From Rapana venosa (Eukaryota; Mollusca; Gastropoda; Neogastropoda; Muricidae): 64,000 nt of DNA. The position numbers and the translations under genes are program-made. Under the pieces are notes generated by a model. That model was given only the letters and a program-made list of their open reading frames with translations. It was not told where the DNA came from and made no database searches. Location of the stretch: the NCBI GenBank assembly GCA_028751875.1, contig CM054143.1, positions 64,228,840 through 64,292,839 on the forward strand, written 5' to 3'. Shown here piece by piece: positions 46,600 to 58,379 of this stretch (positions are counted from its first letter, which is position 1; the number at the start of each line of letters is the position of its first letter).

Positions 46600-47590
46600 T
46601 CAATTTTCTTTTTTAAACTGAGTCTTTTTTCACTTTTGGAAAAATCTTGGACGATTAACCAATTTTACAGCAAAAGAAACTTTCAGACAGAAAAAATGAT
46701 TCCTGTATCTATTTTCTTAATAAACTTTTTAAATCTGCAAGTTAAGAAAGTTCTTTAAAGTTTTATCATTTAGTTTTATTTGGTTTTCTTATATGTTGGT
46801 TTCGGATCGGTAAATGTAAAATAAAAAAAAAGTATTCGATAAATTGTAAACAGTTGTAGCAAGATTGTGGGGGAAAAGCACACCACAAGTTAAACGAGAG
46901 CTAATCAATGTGGTGTGAAAGGAAAAAGGGCGGGGAAATGCCAGTGATGAAAACGGGTTTTGTGAAGTACTACGTGCTTTCCCCCACCTCTGAAAATTGT
47001 AGGGTTTTTTAATTTTTTTCTTTCCAGCAAGAATTTGTTATACCTAGCTCGGTGTTCTACTACAAAAAAAACAACCCAAAAAAAGCGTCAGAGAGAGAGG
47101 GGCAGGGAGATGGTGATGATACTTGGGATGAGGATGGTTTAGGTATGTGTATAGTTTTTTCCCAAAAGAATTGCTGATTTTAGGTTTTAAATGGTGTATG
47201 TGTGGGGTGTGTTTGTGTGTGTGTGTGTGTGTGTGTTGGGAGAGCCTACAGAATTGATGATTGAAAATTGATTGATTTATTTATAATCTTTTTTTCCCAG
47301 GGGCTACAGATAAGTACTGCACTTTTTTCACCGGCCCTTTTCCCCAAGAAGGGGGCTGTCAAATTTGATCACAACAAATATTTCAAGCAAACTAAAAACG
47401 TTTTTTTTGAGAGATAGAGAGAGAGAGAGAGAGAAGAGAAGGAGAGGAGAGGGAAAAGGGAAAGAGATCACGACGTTTTTATCTTATTCAGTGCACTTGG
47501 GGAATGCCATTGTTTTCGCTGCAACAAAGACGAGGAACTATACCACCGCGGTATTGGGTGTGAAAGTTCCCTCGTGTTTCCCCCCCCCTC
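46600..47590. repeat. Moderately corrupted part of block C
   Basis: Collinear with 19240-20750 of block A. It holds a TG run (47205-47237) and a GA tract (47410-47465). No gene. Confidence 0.7.
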
Positions 47591-48960
47591 CTCACCACGC
47601 ACGCACGCACGACCCCCACACTAAAATTTTTTATCAAGAGGTTAAACAGATGGGTTTTAAAACAAGATTTAAATGAAGAAGAGAAGCAGAATGAGCAGAT
47701 CCTGAGGCAAAGTGTTCCAGAAGAAAGGGGTTAATATTAAAAGGCTGTTGGCCACAGATTTAGTATTGTTCGAGGTAATAAAGAGACGTGATTCGAACTC
47801 GATGCATTTGTTTAGGTACTACGGTGATTTCCCAGTAACTAATGGGAGATACATCTATGACAGAGTTAAAGAAATAAGTGGTAATTTTTCAAATACGTAC
47901 AGAAAAGGTAACTAGGGGAATGGGGGACGAAGTGGGGGGGATAGGGTGTTTTTTTGGCTCTAAAAATCAATCTTACGATCTTGTTAAACTTTTTGAATTT
48001 TCTGTATAATGTTCTGGAAAACCAGCAAAAGTGAATTACTGTAACAAGTCTGAACGGGAAAAGGGAAACAGACCGGTTTGTGTGCTTGAAAGAAACAAAT
48101 GTTGGATGAAATTAATCCTGGGGATAGAAAAATTAAACTTTGCAAACGTTACAAGCGGCATTGAAAAACGGGAAACAAGTTACCCCAAAATTTTTACAGT
48201 TAGACAAATTTAAAATTGCTTAAATGGAAAGGAAGGCAAGAAGCACGGACAAAAGTCTGAAGGTTTATGGTTACTTTATACTTTTGTAGTTTTTTTTTGC
48301 CCCCATAATTAAACCCGCATGATTTGGATCAGGATTGTTTCAAGGTGAAAACGAAGGAAGTTTCTTCGTAAATTTTGTTTGTCATCGCCCCAAAATTTTA
48401 TGACATTTAAAAGACTTTGAAAAAGGAAACAAAAATTATGGGTCCCCCTGAACCTTAAAACTCTTGGGAGTTTATGTTCCTTTGAAAACTGTTCCATACG
48501 GTTTCTGACCTTGGAAGGTTAGATCTAAACCCATAATAGTGAAAAGAACCTAAAATGATAAAATGATTCAGTCTATTTAGTAGAATTGGGGGTGTATCAA
48601 AATTTTAAAAAGGAGCAGATGACCCATGGGTAAGTATACAATATTACCGTGTCCATTGATGTTAAAAGGTCATTTATGATTTTAAGCAATGCGGTTTTTG
48701 TACTGTGGTATTGTGTGGTCTGTATGCTGACTACAGGGGACTCAGAAATTTATTTTAGGTCAAATGGTCATGTAGTCGAAAGAGAATAATTCTGACAGTT
48801 TGGAAAGAAATGGTAGATTTAAACAACGGCAATATTTTTTTTTCTTTTAATCATTCGGATCAAGTGACGGTTTCTTTAACAGAGGTTTTACCAAAGAACA
48901 CTTGGGAATGTCAGGAAAAGTCCCAGAAATTAGAGAGTGGTTGATATTTTTTGTCCACAA
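47590..48960 (-). mobile_element. CR1/L2-like LINE relic, block C copy
   Basis: Collinear with 20690-22380 in block A and of moderate base quality. The site of the nested RTE-like insertion is empty here: GTATTGTGTGGTCTGTATGC at about 48709. Frames are broken throughout. Confidence 0.65.
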
Positions 48961-49799
48961 AAGACCCCCATAACAGATCCTTCCTTCAAATGCCAGGATG
49001 AAACAAAGTGTTCCCCCAGATTGCCCAATTTGTAAAAAAAAAAAATAAAAAAAAAACACCCCTCATGGCCCTAAAGGAAAAAAATTTCCTTTTTCCTGTC
49101 CAGCATTTACCTTTAAAGGACCATATGAAAACACCCTGCACCAAGCATCTACATCCATACCAAGTACGGTCATCCAAAGAAGTTGTTAAAAATATTACAC
49201 TGTCATTTTCCCCAACTATGCACATCCATGTAGCGTCAGAATGTTTTAGAAAGCAGATTTAAAAACAGGATACACCACAAAGCCTCCATCACATGCCTTG
49301 TGTTATTTTCTCAAGCCTGACAGAAATGTTTTTGTTGGGATTAAACTTTTGTTCAATCTCGGGGTTTTTTATCACCAGATGGGAACTCCCCAGTAAATTG
49401 TAGATGGGCTAAGTCATTATGTTTCAGGACTTTACTGATTGCCCTTGGGCCTTTGTTGTGTGGTTCTTTTCGCTTTGCTTGGTTTTTTTGCTGGTTTTAC
49501 TTTAAAAACAGCTTAAAATTTGGAGGTGGTCTTTTTTAGAGCAAATCTGGTTCATGTGGGTGTTTTTTTTTCCTCTCAATGTTAATGTTGTTGCTGTTGT
49601 TTCATATCTACAACAGTTAGTTATTTCTCATCTATTTCTCGTACAAAGAAATCATGCAAGATTTAGCAGGGGAGCTGCGTGCCAAGCAAGTTAGCCGCCA
49701 CAGTGAGTCATGGTTTTTGGAGCAGAAGTGTCCATGATAAATAATATTAGGTCTATATTTAATGTATGGCTATTTGTTTTATGTGTGCGTGTGCATTGT

Positions 49800-50700
49800 C
49801 GCAAGCTTCAAATAAGGTAAGACTGCTTTATTTTATCCAACTTGTTTTTAGTTTAAGAAGATTTGGTATCAAGGTTTTCAGCCCTGGTAACTTTATTTTC
49901 CATTGCCTACTTAGCCCTTAATTGGCAACAAAGGTCAGCTTACGCTGAGATAAAGAAAAATCTGTCACTTTTGTGTGTGCTTTCATACGACATCTCAGTT
50001 TGTCAGGAGAGAAAGAAATAGGCCTAAGTGCCCAAGTCTGTTGGCATCAGATTTGGAAAGCCTCGATGCCAAATGGGAACACCACTTCCAAAGCTTAGAT
50101 GTCAAAATACACAAGATGGTGTCGGAGCTATCATCTCAAGTTTCCTTGGCCATTAAGACCATTAAGCCGCAAGAAAATGAAGTTCATGCTGATAGGATAA
50201 AACAAACAAAAAACATACACGTGACGTCTTGACCAACGAGAGTTCCGAATCTGATTCTGATATCAAAAACGGAACAGACAACAATGATGTTCTCTTAGTT
50301 TCATGATGAGGATGAGCTCATTAAGGAATAAATGAATTCAACGTTGATGACGGCCAAAAAGTTTTGGCGTCGATTATAATTTTTTTAACAAACGATTTTC
50401 CAAGAAACTCTCTGATAAGAAAGTGAAAAAAGCGAGCAGTTAGAAAAAAATTTGCGCAAATTGTGAAAAATTGTGTGTGCTGACAGTAAATAGTGAGGAA
50501 TGGAAGGCAATGCCAACCAACACCAAGAAGCGCGATTTCCGACCGGCACACACACAGCATCTAGTTTTGAGTGGTAGAAGCGCTATGAACAAAGCAATGC
50601 ATGCGATTCGTGAGGCGCAGCACAGAGAAAACCCCGACCTTTTGGAAACCTGTTTTTGCTTGGTTGAGGGAGAAAGGTCATGTTTCATCCTCCTATCTTG
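49800..50700 (+). mobile_element. DIRS-type element, gag-like region
   Basis: Plus-strand frames give ASDLESLDAKWEHHFQSLD (50045-50103), a short coiled-coil-like stretch, then after shifts a DEDELIKE and DDGQKV segment, and CVLTVNSEEWKAMPTNTKKR followed by DFRPAHTQHLVLSGR (50471-50570). The layout (LD.KW coiled coil, acidic stretch, V..E.W......R..D...Q) is what I know from the first open reading frame of DIRS-type retrotransposons of invertebrates. It is broken by several shifts. The first 300 bases are also present in block B. The assignment is supported by the recombinase at 53600-54290 in the same orientation. Confidence 0.5.
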
Positions 50701-52560
50701 ATGACTCTCTGTTGACAGGAAGCAATAAGGTGAACCCTCTCCCATAATGTTCTTGTTACAAGTTTGTTTGGCTGCATTTTGCACTTTGGAGTATTCCCAA
50801 AAGCTTTGGGTTTAATTTTAGTATGGAGATTTGCCAAAACCAGGAAGTGAGGTTCTATGCTTGAAGGAAAGTTCTAGGCTAGTCAGAGTAGACAGCTGGT
50901 GACAGAACAAGGCAGACAAGTGGCTGTGCTGCATAGTTCCTCCCTGAGGTGATTGGGAGATTGACTTTGAACTATTTTCTGCTGGTTTAGCAGGTTAATG
51001 AATAATAGATTTACTGCTTTTGATTGGACAGATTTTCTAAATGTTATAATGGAATCTATAATTTGATTTCTGTTGTAGGTGAAGCTGACTGGTCTTCACC
51101 AGGTTGAGAGTAAAATCTTTGCTTGTTCATTTGTGTATTTTGACTACTCTGACATGACTGAATGTTGATGTGAATTGTTATTAACTATGAACTCCCAGTG
51201 TGAATGTAAAATAATTGTGTATTTGATGGTTTCTTCTGATAATTACATGTGCGAGATCTCAGTGAAGTTTCTGGATAGTTTGTGTGCACATGTGTGTGGT
51301 GGCTGTGAGGAAAGATTGCAACATTGAGGGGAGAAGAGAGAGAGAGACGAAAGAGAGAGATGAGGGAGAGAGAGAGAGAGAGAGAAAGAGAAAAGAGAGA
51401 GAGAGAGACACCCCAGGACGGGGAGACGCAGACGCAGATGTTTATTCAAATAGCCTCGCCCCCTTTTGAAGGGGAATGTGAACAATATTATACATAAACC
51501 CAAATCAGTGAAAGTCGTTGATCACGATTTGTACGTTTTTTCACGAAGTGGCATTTCTCTAAATTTGAAAACCCTTTTACAAATATAAGGGAAAAAATTT
51601 TGTATAACGGAATTGACAGGACATATAAATTCAATTTAAACAAACTGATTCCCAAAAAATTTTTGGTTGAATAAAGGAGAGAGAAGAGAGGATAGAGAGA
51701 GGAGAGAGAGAGAGAGAGAGAGGGAGGAGGAGAGAGGAGAGGAGAGAGCAATTTTTTTTTCCATCTGTGAAATCAGTAGAACTTCTGAAGAAAATGCGCA
51801 TTCATGTTCACAAAATGTGATTGATTGTTTTATGTGCACAAGAGGTTATTCTGGGATTAACGTTAAACCCCATTATAACAGTTATGGAGACCTTAGGGTG
51901 TTTTATTCATTGGTTTTATGGTCCCCCAGAGAAATCTGTGCTCAATCCATCCCGGGTATTCAGTATCTTTGTGTTTTTATTTATTTAAAGAATATTGTGT
52001 TTTTCTGACAAAGATCAGAAAGAAAAATTAAACTAGGTAGCTTAAGTGCTGAAGAAGAAGCAAAATACCCATCAGGGAGTTGCTAAAGGGGTAGGATGAT
52101 GGGAGCCGCTTTACAGTGTAAGATATGGGCTGTCACTTAGAAAAAAGCACGAAACTTTCGTTAAATTAAAAGATGGGAAAGTTTATGGTCTCGTGATCTT
52201 TCTTCCCCAGCAAGAAAGGAAATATTGCGGAGGATTTAGAATTTTGACGTGTTCTAAATCTGTGTCTGATCCAAGCCGAAAACGACTATTACTCAGATTT
52301 CAGTAAAGGGGTTGGGGGTGTTTATTCCCGGACCCCCTCCCGGGGGTCATGGGTACCTGTGAAGCAACTACCCTTTCAGTTATCTTGAACTTAGAGCAAT
52401 TCGTTTGCTTTTTTGGTGTTTTTAGAAAGGTTTCCGCGGGGAAAGCAGTTCGAGTTTTGACAGGCCACACCCAGCGCTGTTTATTAAACATTTTGGGCCC
52501 CAGCCCCTTTCCCATCATGCAATGAATTTCTTCTGCTTATGGAATGGGTATTGAAGAATT
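50701..52560. repeat. No gene; two (GA)n tracts
   Basis: GA-rich tracts lie at 51327-51411 and 51676-51750. The rest is ordinary AT-rich sequence, partly of low quality after 51500. I see no reverse transcriptase although one would be expected in an intact DIRS element. Confidence 0.6.
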
Positions 52561-52599
52561 TTTCCCTTTTAGCGCATTTAATTTTATCCAGGGGGGAAA

Positions 52600-53590
52600 A
52601 TGTGGGAGCTGTACAGAACCAGGAAAGTAGACCGGGTGCTGAATAGAAAGCTTAACCCTGCTATACTGCTAATGACTTTTATATTTGCAGGCCAAACCCT
52701 TATGAATTTATTCGCCCCAGGAATAAAAAAGCAGTTTGCAGCTATTTGTTTAGACCTGACCGGAACCCATGAAGTGGTGCTTTTTCAAAAACATGGGAAA
52801 ATTCCCTGATTTTTTGCTTTTCCCCTTTCAAAGGGGTTTTTAGAAATTCTCAAAAAAGATGGAAAAACAGACTCAAGGTATTGATTGTCCCGGCTGCAAA
52901 AAATGTCGGAGCAAGCCGTCCAATATGCGATAGCAGAATGACCCCTTTTGCAAAAAGGTGCCCTTCTTCCAACTGCCATGTAAGATACATCCCCTTTGTA
53001 AAAAAGGGGAGCCCACTTCTTCGGATGTAAATTCGGGGAAAGGTTTGGGGGGAAAAGGTTACAATAGCAGAGCCCTGTTTTGGAACCCCGGTGACCAGCA
53101 CTCGGTGGTAAAATTGCTATATTAAAAGAAAAAAAAATTATGTTGTTGTCGTGTTGGGACGATACCTCCAAAAAAGCAGAGGAGGCAGCTGCTGTTTGGA
53201 AAATTGGGGGAAATTTAGTTATAGTGAAAAGCCCTTTCCCACGTACATCCCCACTAGGAAAGCAATGGAGATGTTCTCAAAGGCCCAATAGCCCCCCGGC
53301 GCAGCACTAAGGCTGTGCAAGTCAAGCCCTAGTCAGAGAGTCATAGTCGACGCTAAAGACTAAACTGTAAAGGGAATCCAGGTGGGAAAAGCCCCCTGGC
53401 TACAGCCTTCACTTTGCGTTGCTCCCCGCGTCAATGGTTTAATAAGAACTGTGATAAAACCCCCGGCGTGAGGGCACAGTGGAAAAAAATATGCCCACAA
53501 CAAATTTTCGGGTGGTCTAAACCCGACCCGTAATGTAGAAGTTTTTTTGCTTCCCCGACTCTGAAGGGGCAGGCCTAGGCTTTAAAGTGC
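52600..53590 (+). pseudogene. Possible DIRS gag remainder, degraded
   Basis: A frame at 52600-52809 includes AILLMTFIFAGQTLMNLFAP and later IKKQFAAICLDLTGTHEVV, which resembles the second half of DIRS first-frame proteins (a helix ending in a word like ALLG, then a charged basic stretch). The following 700 bases are frame-broken and of poor base quality. No reverse transcriptase or RNase H motifs could be identified. Treat as tentative. Confidence 0.3.
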
Positions 53591-53599
53591 AATAAGTGC

Positions 53600-54290
53600 T
53601 TTGAGTGCACATTTTTTTTCCGATGGACCAGTAATGGTCAATAGGTTCCCCTTTGACTTTGTAGATTATCAAAGGAGTGTTTGGAAACGCCCCGCACTAC
53701 CAAAATCCAAGGACAAAAAAAATATAGATAAATTTTTGGAAAATTTTCTTAGTGGCCCGAAATACTTGATTGACTTTTTAAACAGTTTACTTGGAACTGT
53801 AATGTTGTTGTCTCTCTTAACAGGCAAAGGGTAACATTACATCCCCGAAAGGCTTTTAAATTAAACTTTATCCCAATGATGTTGGGATCTTTTTCTCTGG
53901 GAAACAGAACATACAAAGCCGGTGTCCACACAGCCAGCAGTTATCTTTTCATTCCTAAAAATGGTAAACTGTGTTTGGTGAAACTCTCCATAGGTATCTA
54001 GAGGTCACAAGGGAGCTCCGAAAAGGTTCAGAATTGATTATCAGCTTTATAAAGCCTTATGACCCCATCTCCAGGGAAACCTTTTACGTTGGGTGAAAAC
54101 AGTGCTTGAAATGGCGGGCATAGATACACACCTCAAAATGTGGAAGCCACAGTACACGTGCTGCCAGTACCAGTGCAGCTGCCAGTCATGGTGCATCCCT
54201 TGCATCAATCATAAAGGCAGCAGGCTGGGGCAGTCAGAAAACTTTTTGTAAATATCACAAAGCTGTTACTCCAAACATTGGACAGTTGGT
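53600..54290 (+). mobile_element. DIRS-type tyrosine recombinase relic
   Basis: Across three frames the order matches the tyrosine recombinase of DIRS retrotransposons. The segments are WKRPALPKSKDKKNIDKFLE (53673-53730), VMLLSLLTGK (53801-53830, where an arginine normally follows), YLEVTRELRKGSELIISFIK (53993-54052), PYDPISRETF, then HSTRAASTSAA (54148-54180) holding the H-x-x-R pair, IIKAAGWGSQKTF, and KYHKAV with the tyrosine codon at 54253-54255. The enzyme family integrates circular element copies without making a target-site duplication. HSTRAAS and the tyrosine are in the same frame. Shifts elsewhere, and the low base quality before 54000, make it inactive as read. Confidence 0.75.
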
Positions 54291-54699
54291 TTTTGGACAC
54301 CTACCTTACCAAACAACAATGTGCCATATCTGAGTTGGGTTTTGTTGTACATAATGAGTCTTTACTGATCACTGCTTCATCAGTATGTTGCAGACCTTCT
54401 TTTTCATTAGATGAGGTACGTAGGATGTTACTTGTTTGTAATTGTATGTCCACAAGGTCGCTAAAGTCTCTGTACGAGAACTAGATGAGAAAAAATGTTA
54501 TAATTAAACTAGGCTTACGCTAGGAGGATGGAGTTTTATTAGGATTATTTTGAACCTTTTGGAGGGAACAGAAATAACGCGCCCTCCCCAATGATTTGAG
54601 ATAACCCTGATGAAGATACCCTCCCTATTGGATTAGGACTTTGGTATAAACATGGTGGAATGCTCTCCTACTGATCTTTCTGGGGAAATTTTGTGAAAA

Positions 54700-57600
54700 C
54701 AAACAGTCACTATGACCAGAACCAGAAGCATGGGGTCAGTATTGCCGACTGGTCCTCTCACGGACTGCCAAAGGCGCACAGAAAAAGACCAGCCCAAGCT
54801 TCAAAAAGGCAAACAGGGACAAATCCATGAACCAGGTGACAACCAGCTCTGCAGTCCAACAAACCGTTGAAGTGGATGGCACTTGCAACATACTGAACGC
54901 GTCATCTTCACCATCTATCGCAGTGAGTTCCGTATTGGATTTAACTTTGTAATAATGAATTTATGCGAACACATTGCAAATCTAAAAAAAACGGTAAGGA
55001 AACAGAATGATACAATCCAACAACTATTATGTCAACAAAAAGGAAAGCAGACTGCAAAGCAGGAAGATAATACTACAGAAATCAGAAAGTCTCACCCTGT
55101 TTCTTATGCTGATGCTGTAAAGACAAATCCAGGCATCACTCGACCCTCCCCAAAATCATTGGGCAGTGTGAGAGCAGGGTGGGTTGATGATAAAGCAAAA
55201 GAAAACAAAAACAGAAGACAAGCAAAAGTAGACTCAAAACATGACGTCAAATCCACCGATGATGCAAAATGAGGAAAAGGGGAAATCCCTTCCAATCAGA
55301 CCCCTGCCCACCAGATCAAAGGGACGACTCAGACTTTCCTGAGTCCTCATATTGCACGACTCCACATTGAACAAAATAAACCCAACACAATTAGCTCTGT
55401 CATATGGCCTCCAATAGCATCTGCTGCTTAATGACATCAAGGAAGATCCTGCGCATGTGGCAAGCCATGGGGCCTGTAAAAGGCTGTTTTGAAAAAACTT
55501 GTTTTTTTTTCCCCAAATTGCAACTACAGAGTTTTAATTCATTGGGGGTGACAGTAAATTTAACAAAGATGACATATTAAATTTTGTTTGTATTTTTACC
55601 TCAAGGTCCAAAAGAGGGCAAAACGAGGGTTTAAAAAAACACAAATTCAAAAAAAAAAATGGATTTTTCTGGGCGTTTTTAATTCCATGCTTTTTTTTTG
55701 GGATTCTGGGGTCCTTACTACCCCCGCAACCGTTTTGGTGAAAATTCGGGGATTCAAAGCTTTTTTTTTGAATGGGTAGAAAAACCAGAATTCCTATGTT
55801 CTAGCATAAAAAAAGTGCTATTGATTTAACAAAAATTTTCCCAGGTTTACTTAAATTTTTGATTGGAATGTTGAAGGGGATTTTTTTGGGAAAGTGACAT
55901 TGTCCTTTACGTTTCATTTGGGCCCTTGAACACCCCCCAAAACATTTGAGGAAAAAAATTCCCTAAATTTCGATATAAATTGGCTGAATGGGTTCTTTAA
56001 TTCGTTTTTTTCAGGATATGATATTAAAATTGAAGAGGGATGATGAGAAAGTTATATTCCAATTTTGTGGAAAAGCTCATACATCAGCTGGTTTTCCTTC
56101 CCAAACAAAAAAGAAAGAAGAAGGGAAAGCTTCGGGCAATAGATGGTTGACAAAAACATGTGGGAGCGAAAACCTTTAAAAAAAAACCGATTCAAAATAT
56201 GGTTAAAGATCAATCAGAAAAAACTTTATTTGACAGTTGCTAAAAACTCAATGTAAAAAAAAATTGCTCAGGCAAAAAAAAAGTATTGGACAAAAATTTC
56301 TGTATAAATAAGTTCAGAATCCCAAGGATTATATAAATTTTGGGAAAGAAAGTTACGGGAAAAAAAAATGGTTTTCCCACTTCCCAACATACCCAAATTT
56401 AAATTTGAAAATAAAGATTTCCAACATAATGAAAAAGAAAAAACGTTTTTTTACAATGTTTTCAGATATATTTCTCTTAAAATTACTCAAATACGAATTA
56501 AAAAAAGCAAATAAATCAAAAAATTGCAGCTAAAATGTGATTTTTTAAATCCCCCCATTCATATGTGAATTTAGTAAAACTTTAGATCATTTACCATAAA
56601 AAGACGCTTTTTGGTACTGTGGATATCTTTCAAATGGGGGCCCTAGGGCTTTAAAATAAAAAAGGCTACTCTTTTTTTTTTTTCAAAACGTTGGATAAGG
56701 CACTTTCCCTAAAACGGAGGCAGTCGTTTGTTCCCCAATCCTAAAGAAAGTAAACTGGGGTCATCATAGATAGCTACAGGCCAATTGTTTACTTCTCTGT
56801 GGGAAAAATAATGGAAAAAAATATACATAAGCGTATGTTTTTTTTTTGTAAAAAAATAATGTGATCCAAAAAATCAGGCTGGTTTTCAAAAGGGAAGATG
56901 TATTCTGACCACTTGGTAAAACTCCCCCTAAAATTAAAAGCAATTTTCCAAAAAAAATGTGTGTTAGTCCATTTTGATGTAAAGAAAGCCTATGATGTGT
57001 TTGTCATGATAAATTGCTTCATAATTTTAAAATACTTTTTAAAAAAAAATGGCATAAAATAAAAATTTTTGCACAATTTTTGTGGATGATCTTTTGGCAC
57101 TAAATTAGGATCACTGTATCACCCTTTGAAAGTATGATTTGGGTTCCCAGGGATCAATACTTCCCCCTACTTTTTTATATTTTTGTACATGATCCCTAGC
57201 TCTTTGTCAACTAACACTCAAGTTGTTCAGAATGCAGAGAAAATGCTTTTGGATAAATCGTAGTTGGGAAAACCAAACGAGAGTGATCAATTTTTTGAAA
57301 AAATATATCAAAAAATTAGAAAAATTCTGTAGTTATTAAAAAGAAAAAGATTAGAATTATGGGCAGAAAAAACGTGTCTTGTGCTTTTTAATAACGGTGA
57401 AAACCCCCATAAAAATTACCAATTCTAAAATTTGAAGAAGGGTGCTTCAATACAACAAGATGTCAAATTTCTTGGTTATTTTTAACAAAAAAAATTGAAC
57501 GGGAAGATGCACTAAACCCAAATTTAACTGAAGCAGGAAAAGATTTAATTTCTAAAGAAAAAAGTTTCAGGCATGGACAAAAAATAACTCTGTTCATCTG

Positions 57601-58080
57601 GCTAGCCTTGTAGTAAAATTAATATAGGGACAATAAGTTTTTTTCGCTGCGTTACCCCTTAAAAAATTACAAAGTCTAGATAGAAAGCAGTAAAGAACTT
57701 TTGTGTTCGGGCTCAGCAACACAGCAACTTAAAAAGAAGTAAATACTATTTTTTTGATGAGCAAAAACGGGCAGATAAAATACGTGGTTCGTGTCCTCTA
57801 TTCCAAAATTCAGAAAAAGGGGGAAATTTTTATGAATAAAGCACGTTTTTCCCTAAACGAGCAGAATATTTTTTTTGCCAATTAAAAATTTACGACAATT
57901 TATGAAAAAAATGACTAAATATATGAACAATTCCAATTTTACCGGTTTTCCCTCATTTCCTCCTTGGGAACATTTTTCACTAATTTGACATCAACTCACG
58001 GAAATAAAGAAAAATAAGATAAAAATTTTCACCGTTGTTTAAAAAAGTCACTTACAAAGAAATTTTCTAATCATTTAAAA
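54700..58080 (+). mobile_element. I/Jockey-like LINE: ORF1, EN and RT relic
   Basis: A clean frame at 54958-55272 (MNLCEHIANLKKTVRKQNDT, then SHPVSYADAVK) resembles the end of an ORF1 nucleic-acid-binding protein. Downstream, in corrupted sequence, come traces of the endonuclease and its linker (KKYWTK near 56285, FWERKLRE near 56340). The reverse transcriptase follows: NQAGFQKGRCILT (56871-56909), HFDVKKAYD (56970-56997), a GVPRDQ/LLFYIFVHDP word (57138-57195), then a thumb-like region up to about 58070. The frame breaks about every 50-100 bases. An RNase H-like trace lies beyond the RTE-like LINE, at about 61230-61480, which suggests this element was split by that insertion. Confidence 0.65.
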
Positions 58081-58379
58081 AGGTATCTAGGTCCAGTCGA
58101 GAAGTTCTCTTTTACTGCATGGTACCCATGTAACCCATACAACCTGTCGAAAGTGGGGGAGGAAACCCAATGAAAAAAAAACATAGGGAGACTTGGAGGG
58201 AATTGGCGCCCCCAAAGGAATTCCAAACCCCACAGAAAAGACATGAGAGACGAATACAAAGCCAAATGTACCGATCGGTCGGCCGGGTTCCCAAAAGCCG
58301 CGTTTTCCATTGATCAACCCCAGGGTGGAAGTACAAGTCAGTACGGGAGTTAAAATTTTTCTTAAGCCCAGAAAACAGA

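Larger units (their letters stand above)
43375..50100. repeat. Block C of the repeated segment
   Basis: Clean sequence from 43375 to about 46600 and again from about 49560; moderately corrupted between. It matches block A from 43676 to about 49780 and block B throughout. It includes the SINE at 43999-44281 that block A lacks, and about 300 bases at 44660-44950 missing from block A. It extends into the DIRS element, whereas block A ends at an RTE-like LINE. Confidence 0.85.
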
